Notes under the pieces: model-generated
Databases searched by the model: none
What the model saw: only the letters and a program-made list of their open reading frames with translations
What the model was told of the DNA's origin: nothing
NCBI RefSeq assembly: GCF_014694455.1
Contig: NZ_JAAUWT010000001.1
Coordinates: forward strand, 124,001-188,000
Length of the DNA: 64,000 nt
Source: Vibrio sp. S9_S30
GTDB taxonomy: Bacteria; Pseudomonadota; Gammaproteobacteria; Enterobacterales; Vibrionaceae
Direction: 5' to 3'
Position numbers and translations under genes: made by a program
Shown: positions 34,159 to 46,031 of the stretch, one piece after another
How the letters are laid out: each line of letters opens with the position of its first letter
Numbering within the stretch: the stretch's first letter is position 1

Positions 34159-37032
34159 ATGGAAAAGACATATAACCCAACATCTATTGAACAGGCTTTG
34201 TATCAAGCTTGGGAAGAGAAAGGCTACTTCAAGCCACACGGTGACACGACCAAAGAATCATACAGCATCATGATCCCACCGCCGAATGTCACGGGTAGCC
34301 TGCATATGGGCCACGCATTCCAAGATACCATTATGGATACTTTGATTCGTGCAGAGCGTATGAAGGGCAAAAACACCCTTTGGCAGGTCGGTACTGATCA
34401 CGCGGGTATCGCAACCCAAATGGTCGTTGAGCGCAAGATCGCCGCTGAAGAAGGCAAAACTAAGCACGACTACGGACGCGATGCGTTTATTGACAAGATC
34501 TGGGAATGGAAAAATGAATCGGGTGGCACGATCACCCAGCAACTTCGTCGACTTGGTGCATCGGTCGACTGGGAGCGTGAGCGCTTCACGATGGATGACG
34601 GCTTATCTGCCGCGACTCAAGAAGTATTCGTTCGCCTGTATGAAGAAGACCTAATCTACCGTGGTAAGCGCCTAGTAAACTGGGATCCAAAACTGCACAC
34701 GGCAATCTCTGATCTTGAAGTTGAAAACAAAGACAAAAAAGGTTTCATGTGGCACTTCCGCTACCCGCTAGCGAACGGTGTTAAAACGGCTGATGGCAAA
34801 GATTACATCGTCGTTGCGACCACTCGTCCAGAAACCATGCTTGGCGATACTGGTGTTGCGGTGAACCCAGAAGATCCGCGCTACAAAGATCTTATCGGTA
34901 AAGAAATCTTACTTCCAATCGTCAATCGCTTGATCCCTATTGTTGGTGATGAGCACGCAGACATGGAAAAAGGGACAGGTTGTGTAAAGATCACACCTGC
35001 TCATGACTTTAATGACTACGAAGTGGGTAAACGCCACGCGCTTCCAATGATCAACATGCTGACCTTCAACGGAGACATTCGTGAGGCGGCAGAAGTGTTT
35101 ACCACGAATGGTGAAGCAAGTGATGTGTACTCTTCAGAGCTTCCTGAGAAATACCATGGCATGGAGCGCTTTGCTGCGCGTAAAGCGATTGTGGCTGAAT
35201 TTGAAGAGCTAGGTCTACTCGACGAAATTAAAGACCATGACCTAACCGTACCTTACGGCGATCGTGGTGGTGTCGTGATTGAACCTATGTTGACTGACCA
35301 ATGGTACGTGCGCACAGCACCGCTTGCAGAACCAGCCGTTAAAGCCGTTGAAGATGGTCAGATTCAATTCGTGCCTAAGCAATACGAAAATATGTATTTC
35401 GCGTGGATGCGTGATGTGCAAGATTGGTGTATCTCTCGTCAACTTTGGTGGGGGCATCGTATCCCAGCATGGTACGACAACGACGGCAAAGTTTACGTAG
35501 GTCGCACTGAAGAGGAAGTGCGTGAAAAGAACAACCTAGCGCCCGTTGTTGTACTTAAGCAAGACGACGACGTTTTGGATACGTGGTTCTCATCTGCACT
35601 GTGGACGTTTGGTACGCAAGGCTGGCCTGAAGACACTGAGGCTCTGAAAACGTTCCACCCATCTGAAGTACTGGTATCAGGTTTTGATATCATCTTCTTC
35701 TGGGTTGCACGTATGATCATGATGACCATGCACTTCGTAAAAGACGAAGAAGGCAAACCTCAAGTACCTTTCAAAACCGTTTACATGACGGGGCTTATCC
35801 GTGATGAAAACGGCGACAAGATGTCTAAATCGAAGGGCAACGCACTTGACCCAATCGATATGATTGATGGTATCGACTTAGAGTCTTTGGTTGAGAAGCG
35901 CTGCGGTAACATGATGCAGCCTAAGCTTGCCGCTAAAATCGAGAAAAACACGCGCAAGACATTTGAAAACGGCATCGAACCCTACGGTACAGATGCATTG
36001 CGTTTCACTCTTGCGGCGATGGCGTCGACAGGGCGTGACATCAACTGGGATATGAAGCGCCTTGAGGGTTACCGTAACTTCTGTAACAAGCTATGGAACG
36101 CAAGCCGTTACGTACTCATGAACACAGAAGATCATGATTGTGGTATGTCTTTGTCCGTTGAAGACCGTGCAAACATGGAATTCTCATTGGCTGATAAGTG
36201 GATTGAATCTCAATTTGAAGTCGCCGCGAAAGAGTTTAATGCTCATCTGAATAACTACCGTCTGGACATGGCAGCAAACACACTGTACGAGTTTATCTGG
36301 AACCAATTCTGTGATTGGTACTTAGAGCTGACTAAGCCTGTGCTTTGGAAAGGAACGGAAGCTCAACAGCAAGCGACGCGTTACACGCTGATCACGGTTC
36401 TAGAGAAGACATTGCGTCTAGCTCACCCTGTTCTTCCTTACATCACGGAATCTATCTGGCAGAGCGTGAAGCCGTTAGTCGATGGTGTTGAAGGAGAGAC
36501 CATCATGACTCAAGCCCTTCCTCAGTTTAATGAAGCTAATTTTAATGCTGAGATCGTCGGAGACATTGAATGGGTGAAAACGTTCATTACTGCTATTCGT
36601 AACTTGCGTGCGGAATACGACATTGCACCAAGCAAAGGCTTATCAGTAATGGTTAAAGTGGCTGATGAAAAAGACGCGGCTCGTATCGAAGCGAATCAGA
36701 TCGTACTGAATTCTCTAGCGAAACTAGATGACATTAAAGTATTAGCTGACGGTGAAGTAACTCCAGCTTGTGCGACTAAATTGGTTGGTAAATCCGAGCT
36801 GATGATCCCAATGGCAGGTCTGATAGACAAAGATGCAGAGCTGGCTCGTATTGAGAAAGAAGTGGCGAAAACGCACGGTGAAATCAAGCGCATTGAAGGC
36901 AAACTGGGTAATGAAGGGTTCGTTGCAAAAGCACCGGAAGCCGTTATTGCTAAAGAGCGTGAGAAGCTAGAAGGTTACCAAGACACTTTGGTGAAGCTTG
37001 AAGAGCAAAAAGCGACGATTGCTGCGCTTTAA
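34159..37032 (+). CDS. valS: Valyl-tRNA synthetase ValS
   Basis: Class I aminoacyl-tRNA synthetase charging tRNA-Val, with an editing domain against threonine. It has 957 aa. The HIGH-type motif is in [12 protein letters not shown] and the KMSKS motif is intact in [14 protein letters not shown]. The editing domain includes [15 protein letters not shown]. The C-terminus is the expected coiled-coil arm ([20 protein letters not shown]). A strong bidirectional terminator follows, facing the convergent acyltransferase gene. Confidence 0.98.
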   Translation: MEKTYNPTSIEQALYQAWEEKGYFKPHGDTTKESYSIMIPPPNVTGSLHMGHAFQDTIMDTLIRAERMKGKNTLWQVGTDHAGIATQMVVERKIAAEEGKTKHDYGRDAFIDKIWEWKNESGGTITQQLRRLGASVDWERERFTMDDGLSAATQEVFVRLYEEDLIYRGKRLVNWDPKLHTAISDLEVENKDKKGFMWHFRYPLANGVKTADGKDYIVVATTRPETMLGDTGVAVNPEDPRYKDLIGKEILLPIVNRLIPIVGDEHADMEKGTGCVKITPAHDFNDYEVGKRHALPMINMLTFNGDIREAAEVFTTNGEASDVYSSELPEKYHGMERFAARKAIVAEFEELGLLDEIKDHDLTVPYGDRGGVVIEPMLTDQWYVRTAPLAEPAVKAVEDGQIQFVPKQYENMYFAWMRDVQDWCISRQLWWGHRIPAWYDNDGKVYVGRTEEEVREKNNLAPVVVLKQDDDVLDTWFSSALWTFGTQGWPEDTEALKTFHPSEVLVSGFDIIFFWVARMIMMTMHFVKDEEGKPQVPFKTVYMTGLIRDENGDKMSKSKGNALDPIDMIDGIDLESLVEKRCGNMMQPKLAAKIEKNTRKTFENGIEPYGTDALRFTLAAMASTGRDINWDMKRLEGYRNFCNKLWNASRYVLMNTEDHDCGMSLSVEDRANMEFSLADKWIESQFEVAAKEFNAHLNNYRLDMAANTLYEFIWNQFCDWYLELTKPVLWKGTEAQQQATRYTLITVLEKTLRLAHPVLPYITESIWQSVKPLVDGVEGETIMTQALPQFNEANFNAEIVGDIEWVKTFITAIRNLRAEYDIAPSKGLSVMVKVADEKDAARIEANQIVLNSLAKLDDIKVLADGEVTPACATKLVGKSELMIPMAGLIDKDAELARIEKEVAKTHGEIKRIEGKLGNEGFVAKAPEAVIAKEREKLEGYQDTLVKLEEQKATIAAL

Positions 37033-37076
37033 CGTGCAATGCCTTCACCTGCTTGGGTGAGAGACATGGAAACCCA

Positions 37077-37107
37077 AAATCCGGTTATCTTTGATAACCG
37101 GATTTTT
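37077..37107. terminator. Bidirectional terminator between valS and plsC-type gene
   Basis: A perfect 13-bp stem, AAATCCGGTTATC (37077-37089) with GATAACCGGATTT (37093-37105), and a 3-nt loop. T residues on the plus side and A residues on the other suit termination in both directions between convergent genes. Confidence 0.9.
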
Positions 37108-37163
37108 CATTCAAATAGCGGTTTATCGCCTCTGTGTATTACAGAACAACTCGGCTTAATCGA

Positions 37164-37895
37164 TCATTTCTGGTTGTTTAGCTGCTCTACTTCTGCATCT
37201 AGCTCTTCCAGTTTTTGCTTCATTTGTTCACGGCATAGATTAGCCAATTCACGGACATTTTCTTTGCCATAACCTTCAATGCTCACTGGAGGTAGCATTT
37301 CAACAATAACATGGCCATTATTCCAGCGATTAAGCTTAAATTTACCTTCTGTTGTGCTACAAACGATTGGAATGATTGGCACTTGAGCCCCAACTGCGGC
37401 ATGAAAAGCGCCTGTTTTGAACGGAAGCAAACCTCTGCCACGAGAGCGCGTCCCTTCAGGGAACATCCATACCGAAATATCACGTCCTTTGATTTTCTCA
37501 ACCACTTGCTCAATCGTACCCATGGCTTTGCTGCGGTTAGCGCGATCAATTAGGATATTGCCAGTGATCCAGTAAAGCTGTCCGAATAAGGGCATGTAAG
37601 CAAGGCTTTTCTTTCCAACCGTCACCACATTTGGCGTCACAGCGGATGAGACGGTAAACATATCCCAGTTGTTTTGATGATTGGCAATATAAATATGTTG
37701 ACCACGCTTGTAGGCGTCTTCTGGGATCCTAAGATCCAATTTAATGCCGAATACTCTGGACATGCGCCCGAAGTAACGACCAAAGGTAAAAACGTGTTTT
37801 GGGTTTCTTGGGCTTAATAGGCAATAGCCACACCCAAAGACAAACATTAAGACGGCGAATATGGTCACCGCAATGAGACGCAATAAAGCGATCAT
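37164..37895 (-). CDS. plsC: 1-acyl-sn-glycerol-3-phosphate acyltransferase (PlsC family)
   Basis: Membrane-bound acyltransferase that makes phosphatidic acid from lysophosphatidic acid. It has 243 aa, with an N-terminal membrane segment (about residues 2-24), the catalytic HX4D motif in ANHQNNWDMF, and the substrate-binding MFPEGTRSRGRG. A charged C-terminal coiled coil (EQMKQKLEELDAEVEQLNNQ) ends the protein. Vibrios may carry more than one PlsC paralogue, so whether this is the main enzyme cannot be told from here. Confidence 0.9.
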   Translation of the reverse strand: MIALLRLIAVTIFAVLMFVFGCGYCLLSPRNPKHVFTFGRYFGRMSRVFGIKLDLRIPEDAYKRGQHIYIANHQNNWDMFTVSSAVTPNVVTVGKKSLAYMPLFGQLYWITGNILIDRANRSKAMGTIEQVVEKIKGRDISVWMFPEGTRSRGRGLLPFKTGAFHAAVGAQVPIIPIVCSTTEGKFKLNRWNNGHVIVEMLPPVSIEGYGKENVRELANLCREQMKQKLEELDAEVEQLNNQK

Positions 37896-37985
37896 AGAAC
37901 TCTCTTTGATAGTTATTCAATTAATAATTATTTGGCTTACATTTGACCGATGCGATCAGAAAACAAACGAAAGCGGGGTGAAACG

Positions 37986-38027
37986 CAACAAAAAAGCCGA
38001 AACCTGAGATAGACAGCTTCCGGCTTT
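37986..38027 (-). terminator. Terminator of the mla-ibaG-murA operon
   Basis: On the minus strand AAAGCCG (38027-38021) pairs with CGGCTTT (37999-37993), with additional inner pairing, and is followed by TTTTTTGTTG. It lies just past the murA stop. Confidence 0.75.
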
Positions 38028-38045
38028 CGGATTCAGGGGTAGAGT

Positions 38046-39311
<1,266 letters not shown>

Positions 39312-39317
39312 TTAACC

Positions 39318-39572
39318 TTAAAGAGACATCAGTTTCTTATCGCGTTCCCATTCTTCTGGCGTGTAAGCCTTAATTGAAACTGCATGAATATCGTTTCTTT
39401 GAATGTATTCCATCAGCGGAGCGTAGATGAGCTGCTGTTTCTTTACACGGTTCATTCCATCAAAACTTGGGTCTACAGCAATCACTTCGTAGTGGCTGCC
39501 TTCCCCTTTTACGTGTAACTCTTCTAGGTTAAGAGCTTGATCTAAAATGTTTTTTACTTCAACGCTGTCCAC
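39318..39572 (-). CDS. ibaG: BolA-family protein IbaG
   Basis: Small BolA-like protein that in relatives binds monothiol glutaredoxins and Fe-S clusters and is linked to acid stress. It has 84 aa. Conserved BolA features are [20 protein letters not shown] and the helix [14 protein letters not shown]. It lies between mlaB and murA, its standard position in gammaproteobacteria, and is probably co-transcribed with both. Confidence 0.93.
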   Translation of the reverse strand: MDSVEVKNILDQALNLEELHVKGEGSHYEVIAVDPSFDGMNRVKKQQLIYAPLMEYIQRNDIHAVSIKAYTPEEWERDKKLMSL

Positions 39573-39584
39573 GGTAGATCCTAT

Positions 39585-39944
39585 TTAAACTTCAATGTGA
39601 TTGCGTTCGCCCGATGATTCAAACTGAGACTTTGGTTCGGTTTCAGTTTCGGGGAAGAGCATTGCTTCGACATTACTCAGTTGACACAAAGTGCGCAGCT
39701 GGTCAGGCACGAAACTGAGCATTATATGACAGTTTTGTTTTTTTGCATGCTCTATTAAGTGAATCAGCATCACCATACCAGCGGAATCGACGCGTTTCAC
39801 TTTGCTCATGTCAATGTTGAGTTGAGTCGTGTCAGTTTTTCGTTTCTTCAGAAATTGCCATAAACTGGGGACGCTTTCACGATCCAAGTCTCCAGAAAGT
39901 TGGCTTTGAGTCGGGGCGACTTGCAACCACTGCGGATGACTCAT
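39585..39944 (-). CDS. mlaB: Phospholipid transport STAS-domain protein MlaB
   Basis: Cytoplasmic STAS-domain subunit of the MlaFEDB complex; it binds and stabilises the ATPase MlaF. It has 119 aa. The STAS core includes LSGDLDRESVPSLWQFL and the conserved loop VDSAGMVMLIHL. The C-terminal tail (after about residue 95) is polar and longer than the domain needs. It overlaps mlaC by one base. Confidence 0.9.
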   Translation of the reverse strand: MSHPQWLQVAPTQSQLSGDLDRESVPSLWQFLKKRKTDTTQLNIDMSKVKRVDSAGMVMLIHLIEHAKKQNCHIMLSFVPDQLRTLCQLSNVEAMLFPETETEPKSQFESSGERNHIEV

Positions 39945-40603
39945 TATTTGGGATCCTTGAACTGAATGGGTTGTGCGGCCAATTCTTGCAAATCTTTGCT
40001 GACCGCTAAGAGCCCATCTTTTCGGATTTTACTGGTCCATTCTGACTGCTTACTAGAGAGCAAGCTAATACCTTCAGCAACCATATCAAAGGCTGCCCAT
40101 TCGCCGCTATTTTTATCCTTTCTCAATTTAAAATCGAGCTTAATGTTTGGATTTGGGTTATCGATGATTTCTACCCGAATAGAGAGAATGCGGCTTTGAG
40201 GATCGAGTGGTCGTTCAGGAGCGAACTCGATGGACTGATCGGTGTATTGTGTCAAAACTTGCGCGTAAGACGTCACAAGGTAAGCGCGGAAGGCGTCAAC
40301 AAAGACTTTCACTTCTTCTTTCTTGGATGTCTTTAAGTGCGGACCAAGCAGTTTCAATGCAGCGTAGCGGCTGTTTACAAAGGGCATCAGCTCTTCTTCA
40401 ACCACGACTTTTAGTGTGTCTGGGTTGGATTTGATCAGACTCTGCTCGTTCTTCAGACGAGAAAAGGTCTTCTCAGCAACTTGTCGCATCATGTCGTAAG
40501 GCTTCGTGGCATCAATGGTTTGTGCCGCATTAGTCTGCGCAATACTGGCAAAAGAAAGTGTGCTGAGTGCTGTTGCTATTGCCCATTTTTTTAACCATTT
40601 CAT
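39944..40603 (-). CDS. mlaC: Periplasmic phospholipid-binding protein MlaC
   Basis: Soluble periplasmic carrier that shuttles phospholipids between the outer-membrane MlaA complex and the inner-membrane MlaFEDB complex. It has 219 aa, with a signal peptide (KWLKKWAIATALSTLSFASI, cleavage likely after IAQTNA). The mature part matches the Tol_Tol_Ttg2 family, with VKVFVDAFRAYLVTSYAQVL characteristic. Its ends overlap mlaD and mlaB by one base each. mlaA is not in this window. Confidence 0.95.
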   Translation of the reverse strand: MKWLKKWAIATALSTLSFASIAQTNAAQTIDATKPYDMMRQVAEKTFSRLKNEQSLIKSNPDTLKVVVEEELMPFVNSRYAALKLLGPHLKTSKKEEVKVFVDAFRAYLVTSYAQVLTQYTDQSIEFAPERPLDPQSRILSIRVEIIDNPNPNIKLDFKLRKDKNSGEWAAFDMVAEGISLLSSKQSEWTSKIRKDGLLAVSKDLQELAAQPIQFKDPK

Positions 40604-41094
40604 TAAGGTTCCTCCGAATTTGCTGAGTCACCACCGACACGATACAAAACCTGTCCAATCAGATCTTCAAGTACCAGTGCTGACTTCGTATCCTCTATAT
40701 AGTCGCCATCCTGCAACATGTCGATGCCTTCATCAACAAAACCGGGTACTAACCCGATATATTGTTCACCAATTAAGCCTGATGTTAGGATTTGCGCGCT
40801 GGATGTTTCTGGGAATTTGCCATATTGCTTATCAATGGTGAGCGTAATGACGGGTAAGTAGTTCTCGATGTTTAAAGTAATGTCTGAAACACGTCCAACT
40901 ACCACGCCCCCAATTTTGACCGGTGAGCGGAGTTTTAAACTGCCTATATTATCGAACTGGGCTTTCAGCTGATACGTTTCGCCCGAGCCAAAACTTTTTA
41001 CATCGGCGACTTTCAGAATCATGACAAGAATGGCAATCATACTCGCGATGACAAAGCTTCCTACTAACAATTCTAGTTTACGAGTTTGTTGCAT
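40603..41094 (-). CDS. mlaD: MCE-domain phospholipid transport protein MlaD
   Basis: Inner-membrane-anchored MCE protein whose hexameric ring forms a channel for phospholipids above MlaE. It has 163 aa: an N-terminal membrane helix (about residues 8-28, LLVGSFVIASMIAILVMILK), then the MCE domain with LKLRSPVKIGGVVVGRVSDI. It overlaps mlaC and begins 2 bp after mlaE. Confidence 0.95.
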   Translation of the reverse strand: MQQTRKLELLVGSFVIASMIAILVMILKVADVKSFGSGETYQLKAQFDNIGSLKLRSPVKIGGVVVGRVSDITLNIENYLPVITLTIDKQYGKFPETSSAQILTSGLIGEQYIGLVPGFVDEGIDMLQDGDYIEDTKSALVLEDLIGQVLYRVGGDSANSEEP

Positions 41095-41096
41095 CT

Positions 41097-41885
41097 TTAG
41101 TTCCCAAACATAAGTGCTGTTAGGACGAAATCGAGCCCCAGAACAGCCAGTGATGAGTGCACCACTGTTTTAGTTGTAGCACGACTGATTCCTTCAGATG
41201 TAGGAATCGCATCGTATCCGTTAAAAAGTGCTATCCAAGTAACCGTTAAAGCAAAAACGGCACTTTTAATGAAGCTGTTACCAATATCTTGCCCTAGTTC
41301 TACGGAGGACTGCATCGAAGACCAAAAGCTTCCGTGATCGATGCCTTTCCAGTCGACACCGATAAGTTGACCACCCCAAATACCGACAGCCATGAAAATC
41401 ATCGCAAGAAGAGGCATCGAAATGACACCAGCCCAAAAACGAGGAGCGACGACTCTTCTTAATGGATCAACGGCCATCATTTCCATGCTTGATAATTGCT
41501 CGGTGGCTTTCATTAAACCAATTTCAGCCGTGAGAGCAGAGCCCGCTCGACCCGCAAACAGCAGCGCGGTCACTACGGGACCGAGTTCGCGCAGAAGTGA
41601 AAGCGCCACCATCTGACCTAATGCCCCTTCCGCACCGAAATCAACAAGAACGACGTAACCTTGTAGGCTGATGACCATGCCGATGAATAACCCAGAAAGC
41701 ACGATGATAACCATAGACTGCACACCAACACTGTAAAGTTGCTTAATCAGCAATGGAAAGTGTTTGATTGGCTGGGGTTTGGCAATCAGAGCACCAAAAA
41801 GCATTAATGTCGCCCGTCCCCATGCGCGGCAAATAGAAAGTGTACTGTGACCAATACTGGAGAGGATATTCAGCAAGATAGTCAT
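41097..41885 (-). CDS. mlaE: Phospholipid ABC transporter permease MlaE
   Basis: Permease subunit of the MlaFEDB phospholipid transporter. It has 262 aa with about five or six hydrophobic spans. The [20 protein letters not shown] segment and the [13 protein letters not shown] coupling region are characteristic of the MlaE family. It overlaps mlaF by 4 bp. Confidence 0.96.
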   Translation of the reverse strand: MTILLNILSSIGHSTLSICRAWGRATLMLFGALIAKPQPIKHFPLLIKQLYSVGVQSMVIIVLSGLFIGMVISLQGYVVLVDFGAEGALGQMVALSLLRELGPVVTALLFAGRAGSALTAEIGLMKATEQLSSMEMMAVDPLRRVVAPRFWAGVISMPLLAMIFMAVGIWGGQLIGVDWKGIDHGSFWSSMQSSVELGQDIGNSFIKSAVFALTVTWIALFNGYDAIPTSEGISRATTKTVVHSSLAVLGLDFVLTALMFGN

Positions 41886-42697
41886 TGAGCGTATCCTGAA
41901 GTATTAAAAAGGTCTTGAGTCAGTTCGCTTGCTGGGTATTGAAACGGAACGGGACCGTCAGCCATACCCGTTAAGAATTGCTGCACATTTGGGTCAGGAT
42001 TCGCCATCAATTCCTCGGGGGTTCCATTGGCAATGATTTTGCCATTGGCAAGAATATAAGCATGGTCTGCGATGCTCATGACTTCCGGTACATCGTGTGA
42101 CACGACGATGGAAGTAAGGTTCAGTGCTTGGTTTAAGTTTCGAATGAGTTTCACCAACACACCCATGGTGATCGGATCCTGTCCGACAAAAGGTTCGTCG
42201 TACATAATGAGTTCAGGGTCGAGGGCGATAGCTCTGGCTAAGGCCGCTCTGCGAGCCATGCCACCCGAAAGCTCATTGGGCATTAATTTTGCTGCGCCCC
42301 GTAATCCTACTGCTTCAAGTTTGAGTAAAACGATGCTACGAATGATCTCCTCAGTCAGCTCAGTATGTTCTCTTAGAGGATACGCAACATTGTCAAAGAC
42401 ATTCATATCGGTAAACAGTGCACCGGATTGAAAAAGCATGCTCATTTTTTTTCGGGCTTCATACAAAGCATGACGAGAGAGGCGGGGAATGTTTTCGCCA
42501 TCAAATAGGACATCACCACTATTTGGGTGAATTTGCCCCCCAATTAACCTGAGTAAGGTCGTTTTACCGATACCAGAAGGCCCCATGATGGCAGTGATTT
42601 TCCCTTTGGGAACGGATAGGGTGACATCATCAAAGATTTTTCTGGTTCCACGATAAAAAGTCAGGTTTTGTATGGTGACTAAATCCGCTGTCGACAT
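41882..42697 (-). CDS. mlaF: Phospholipid ABC transporter ATPase MlaF
   Basis: ATPase of the Mla phospholipid transporter. It has 271 aa. Walker A is [13 protein letters not shown], the ABC signature is [14 protein letters not shown], Walker B is [13 protein letters not shown] and the switch His is in [14 protein letters not shown]-terminal extension of about 30 residues is where MlaF contacts its partner subunit in E. coli. It is the first gene of a seven-gene operon ending with murA. The 256-bp gap to the divergent yrbG must hold promoters for both directions; no clear hexamers were identified. Confidence 0.96.
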   Translation of the reverse strand: MSTADLVTIQNLTFYRGTRKIFDDVTLSVPKGKITAIMGPSGIGKTTLLRLIGGQIHPNSGDVLFDGENIPRLSRHALYEARKKMSMLFQSGALFTDMNVFDNVAYPLREHTELTEEIIRSIVLLKLEAVGLRGAAKLMPNELSGGMARRAALARAIALDPELIMYDEPFVGQDPITMGVLVKLIRNLNQALNLTSIVVSHDVPEVMSIADHAYILANGKIIANGTPEELMANPDPNVQQFLTGMADGPVPFQYPASELTQDLFNTSGYAQ

Positions 42698-42953
42698 AAA
42701 GTTCTTCTAATAGGCTGCTAGTTGCGCTGAGGTGAATGGGCAATCATAAGCACTAAACGCCCTGAATTCAAAGTAAAGCTATCGAATATGACCTTAATTT
42801 AACTCAAAACTCAAATTGAGTATCCTTTCTTAATACTGTTCGTCTATCGCGAATCCTCGTTTCTTTTTACTATTATGACTTCCATTTTGAGTCATGAACC
42901 GTCAAAATTGGCGGCTACTTGTCTTTCTACTCAGTTAATTTAAAGGGAACATC

Positions 42954-43919
42954 ATGCTTGAAGCCGTTGCGTTGCTTGTCGTAGGCTTAACTTTACTCGT
43001 CTGGAGTGCAGATAAATTGGTCTTAGGGGCCGCAGCGCTTGCCCGTAATTTCGGTATTTCACCATTGGTAATCGGCATGACCATTTTAGCGATGGGGTCT
43101 TCAGCGCCAGAGATGATGGTTTCCGCGACAGCCGCTCTAGATGGAAAGACAGACACAGCGGTGGGGAATGTATTGGGTTCTAACATTGCCAACATAGCGC
43201 TCATTCTGGGTATTACTGCGCTAATTAAACCTCTGTCCATCAGTTCTGTCGTTGTTCGACGTGAACTTCCTCTTATGATCATCGTCACAGTAGTGGCTGG
43301 CGCATTGATGTTCGATAACTTCCTTGGTTTCTACGAAGGTATCTTGTTGTTTGCTCTTTTCGCGGCTTTCATTCTTGCAATGCTACGTATCAGTCAAAAA
43401 GAAAAACAAAATGGCGATGCGTTCGTTGAGGAGCAGGAATCTGAAATTCCCGAGGGCATTCCAAACTCCAAAGCCGTCATGTGGGCAGTTATTGGTCTTA
43501 TACTGTTGCCATTATCAGCGGATATTTTAGTCGATAATGCGGTTATCATCGCAAAATACTTTGGTATGAGTGATTTGGTCATTGGTTTGACCATTATTGC
43601 TATAGGAACCAGCCTACCTGAGCTAGCCGCTTCTTTGGCTGGTGTCATGAAGGGTGAAGACGACATGGCGGTGGGAAATATCATTGGCTCAAACGTGTTC
43701 AATATTCTTGCAGTCATGGGGATTCCAGGCATCCTAAACCCATCTATTCTTAATGAGCATGCCATGGGTCGCGACTTTTGGGTCATGCTTGCCGTTTCGC
43801 TATTGCTCGTTGCGATGGCTCTTGGCAAGTCTCGAAGCGTGAATCGCATTGAGGGAGGCATTCTGTTTACCATTTTTGCGGTGTATCAAGGTTATCTTTT
43901 TTATAATGTAGCTGCTTAG
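42954..43919 (+). CDS. yrbG: Calcium/sodium antiporter YrbG
   Basis: Inner-membrane cation/Ca2+ exchanger-type transporter of uncertain physiological role. It has 321 aa with two inverted homologous halves. The duplicated alpha-repeat motifs are GSSAPEMMVSATAAL in the first half and GTSLPELAASLAGVM in the second, each followed by VGN..GSN. A charged cytoplasmic loop (about residues 145-170) separates the halves. It heads the plus-strand run into kdsD. Confidence 0.93.
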   Translation: MLEAVALLVVGLTLLVWSADKLVLGAAALARNFGISPLVIGMTILAMGSSAPEMMVSATAALDGKTDTAVGNVLGSNIANIALILGITALIKPLSISSVVVRRELPLMIIVTVVAGALMFDNFLGFYEGILLFALFAAFILAMLRISQKEKQNGDAFVEEQESEIPEGIPNSKAVMWAVIGLILLPLSADILVDNAVIIAKYFGMSDLVIGLTIIAIGTSLPELAASLAGVMKGEDDMAVGNIIGSNVFNILAVMGIPGILNPSILNEHAMGRDFWVMLAVSLLLVAMALGKSRSVNRIEGGILFTIFAVYQGYLFYNVAA

Positions 43920-43942
43920 TCTTATTCTTCTGGAGTCTATTC

Positions 43943-44914
43943 ATGTCGGAAAGGTTCGATTTCTGTAGTGCGGCGAGAAAAGTCTTGGATATTGAAATTC
44001 AGGGGCTCTCTCAGCTAGAACAGTACTTTGATTCTTCGTTTGAGCAGGCTTGTGAGACCATTCTTACTGCCAAAGGAAAAATCGTGGTGATGGGCATGGG
44101 GAAGTCCGGTCACATTGGCAAAAAGATAGCTGCGACATTGGCAAGTACGGGGACTTCCGCCTTTTTTGTTCACCCTGGAGAAGCCAGCCATGGTGATTTA
44201 GGCATGGTGGAAAAGGGTGATATCGTGCTTGCCATCTCGAACTCTGGTGAGTCTTCAGAAATCTTAGCGCTTTACCCCGTTTTAAAACGCAGAGGCATCG
44301 GTATTATCAGCATGACAGGCAAGCCGTCTTCTAATATGGCGATACAGGCTGATATCCATTTGTGTATTCACGTACCTGAAGAAGCATGCAGTTTAGGGCT
44401 GGCTCCGACCACAAGCACGACTGCAACGTTAGTGATGGGAGATGCACTCGCTGTGTCACTTCTTCAAGCACGAGGTTTCACGGCGGATGACTTTGCACTT
44501 TCTCACCCTGGTGGAGCATTGGGGCGTAAACTTCTCTTAAAGCTGGTCGATATCATGCAGGTAGGCGATGCCCTTCCCAAGGTTTCCCCAAATGCGTCTG
44601 TGAAAGAGGCTCTATTAGAGATATCTAAAAAAGGTTTGGGGATGACGGCTGTGGTAGATTCCAGTGATCAGGTTCTTGGTATTTTTACCGATGGTGATCT
44701 GCGTCGTCTTCTGGATAAGAAAGTCGATATTCATACCGCGTCTATAGGTTCTGTTATGACAGAGAATCCTATGATGGCTTCACCGGACATGCTAGCGGTG
44801 GAAGCGGTAAATATGATGCAAGCACGGAGCATAACCAGTTTGTTGTTGTCTGAGAATAATACGCTTGTTGGTGCCCTCAATATTCATCATCTCTTGAAAG
44901 CCGGAGTTATGTAG
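43943..44914 (+). CDS. kdsD: D-arabinose 5-phosphate isomerase KdsD
   Basis: Converts ribulose 5-phosphate to arabinose 5-phosphate, the first step of Kdo synthesis for LPS. It has 323 aa: an N-terminal SIS sugar-isomerase domain (VVMGMGKSGHIGKKIAATL, SNSGESSEIL) and two C-terminal CBS domains (VVDSSDQVLGIFTDGDLRR). Its stop overlaps the GTG start of kdsC, the next Kdo pathway gene here. Confidence 0.96.
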   Translation: MSERFDFCSAARKVLDIEIQGLSQLEQYFDSSFEQACETILTAKGKIVVMGMGKSGHIGKKIAATLASTGTSAFFVHPGEASHGDLGMVEKGDIVLAISNSGESSEILALYPVLKRRGIGIISMTGKPSSNMAIQADIHLCIHVPEEACSLGLAPTTSTTATLVMGDALAVSLLQARGFTADDFALSHPGGALGRKLLLKLVDIMQVGDALPKVSPNASVKEALLEISKKGLGMTAVVDSSDQVLGIFTDGDLRRLLDKKVDIHTASIGSVMTENPMMASPDMLAVEAVNMMQARSITSLLLSENNTLVGALNIHHLLKAGVM

Positions 44915-45471
44915 TGAGTCAGATGATTTCAACGATTTATGGCGATGTTAACCGTGATGTGTTTAACATAGCAAAGAACCTAAAATTACTGATTTGCGAC
45001 GTAGATGGTGTGTTTTCTGATGGACTTGTGTACATGGGCAATCAGGGAGAAGAGCTGAAAACGTTCCACACCAGAGACGGGTACGGTATCAAAGCCTTGA
45101 TGAGTGCTGGTATTGAAATTGCGATCATTACAGGCAGGCAATCCAAGATAGTCGAGAACCGGATGACCGCTTTAGGCATTTCCTTGATCTATCAAGGGCA
45201 GGATGACAAGTTAAAAGCTTATGCAGATATTTGTGAAAAACTCAATATTGCACCGGAACAGACAGGGTATATCGGCGATGATCTGATTGACTGGCCGGTG
45301 ATGGAAAAAGTGGCGTTAAAAGTGTGTGTAGCCGATGGTCACCCACTGTTAGTGAAAAGAGCCAATTACGTCACTCGCATTAAAGGTGGTCATGGGGCGG
45401 TGCGCGAAGTCTGTGACCTGGTGTTGGAAGCGCGTGGTGAACTGGATAGTCACAAGGGTTTGAGTATATGA
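44914..45471 (+). CDS. kdsC: Kdo-8-phosphate phosphatase KdsC
   Basis: HAD-superfamily phosphatase releasing Kdo from Kdo-8-phosphate. It has 185 aa and starts with GTG at 44914, overlapping the kdsD stop (TAGTG). The nucleophile motif is LLICDVDGVFSDG, followed by the typical FHTRDGYGIKAL, IITGRQSKIVENR and GYIGDDLIDWPVM. Its stop overlaps lptC (ATGA). Confidence 0.96.
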   Translation: MSQMISTIYGDVNRDVFNIAKNLKLLICDVDGVFSDGLVYMGNQGEELKTFHTRDGYGIKALMSAGIEIAIITGRQSKIVENRMTALGISLIYQGQDDKLKAYADICEKLNIAPEQTGYIGDDLIDWPVMEKVALKVCVADGHPLLVKRANYVTRIKGGHGAVREVCDLVLEARGELDSHKGLSI

Positions 45472-46031
45472 CGCTTCCTCGTCCTATATACCTTGTTCTT
45501 ATTTTTATCTCTCTCTGGTGTGTGTATTATCTATACGGTAAAGGCGAACCGGAAATACTTCAGGTGAAGCCAAATACCGAGCTCCCTGCATTTTCAGGGA
45601 AAGGTTTGCTTAACACCAGTTACACCGAAGGTGGCGTAAGAAATTTTGATATTCGCTCTCGCAATTTGGATCACTTTGCCAAAAGCGGCGATACCATTTT
45701 TGATAAGTTAGAGCTGAGTGTTTTTCGTGAGGGAAACACCAAAGAGTGGGCGGTGACTGCCGACAAAGGCGTTTTGGATGAAGACAATGTGCTTACCCTA
45801 ACGGGGAACGTACTTGCAAAGAATCTCAACCCGGAATCGGGCTTTGATTCAATGACAACCGAAAAGCTCATCATTAAACTGATCAGTAAAGATTTTAATA
45901 CCAACGAGCCTGTAGCGCTGGTTGGTCCGACATTTATTTCAAATGGGAATGCGATGGTGGGCAACTTTGGCGACAACACCGTAACCCTATTAAGACAAGT
46001 GCAAAGTAAATATGAGACGAAGACTCCTTAG
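45468..46031 (+). CDS. lptC: LPS export protein LptC
   Basis: Bitopic inner-membrane protein linking LptB2FG to the periplasmic bridge LptA. It has 187 aa, with an N-terminal membrane helix at about residues 7-24 and a periplasmic beta-jellyroll domain containing WAVTADKGVLDEDNVLTLTG. It is coupled to kdsC upstream and overlaps lptA by 20 bp downstream. Confidence 0.94.
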   Translation: MTLPRPIYLVLIFISLWCVYYLYGKGEPEILQVKPNTELPAFSGKGLLNTSYTEGGVRNFDIRSRNLDHFAKSGDTIFDKLELSVFREGNTKEWAVTADKGVLDEDNVLTLTGNVLAKNLNPESGFDSMTTEKLIIKLISKDFNTNEPVALVGPTFISNGNAMVGNFGDNTVTLLRQVQSKYETKTP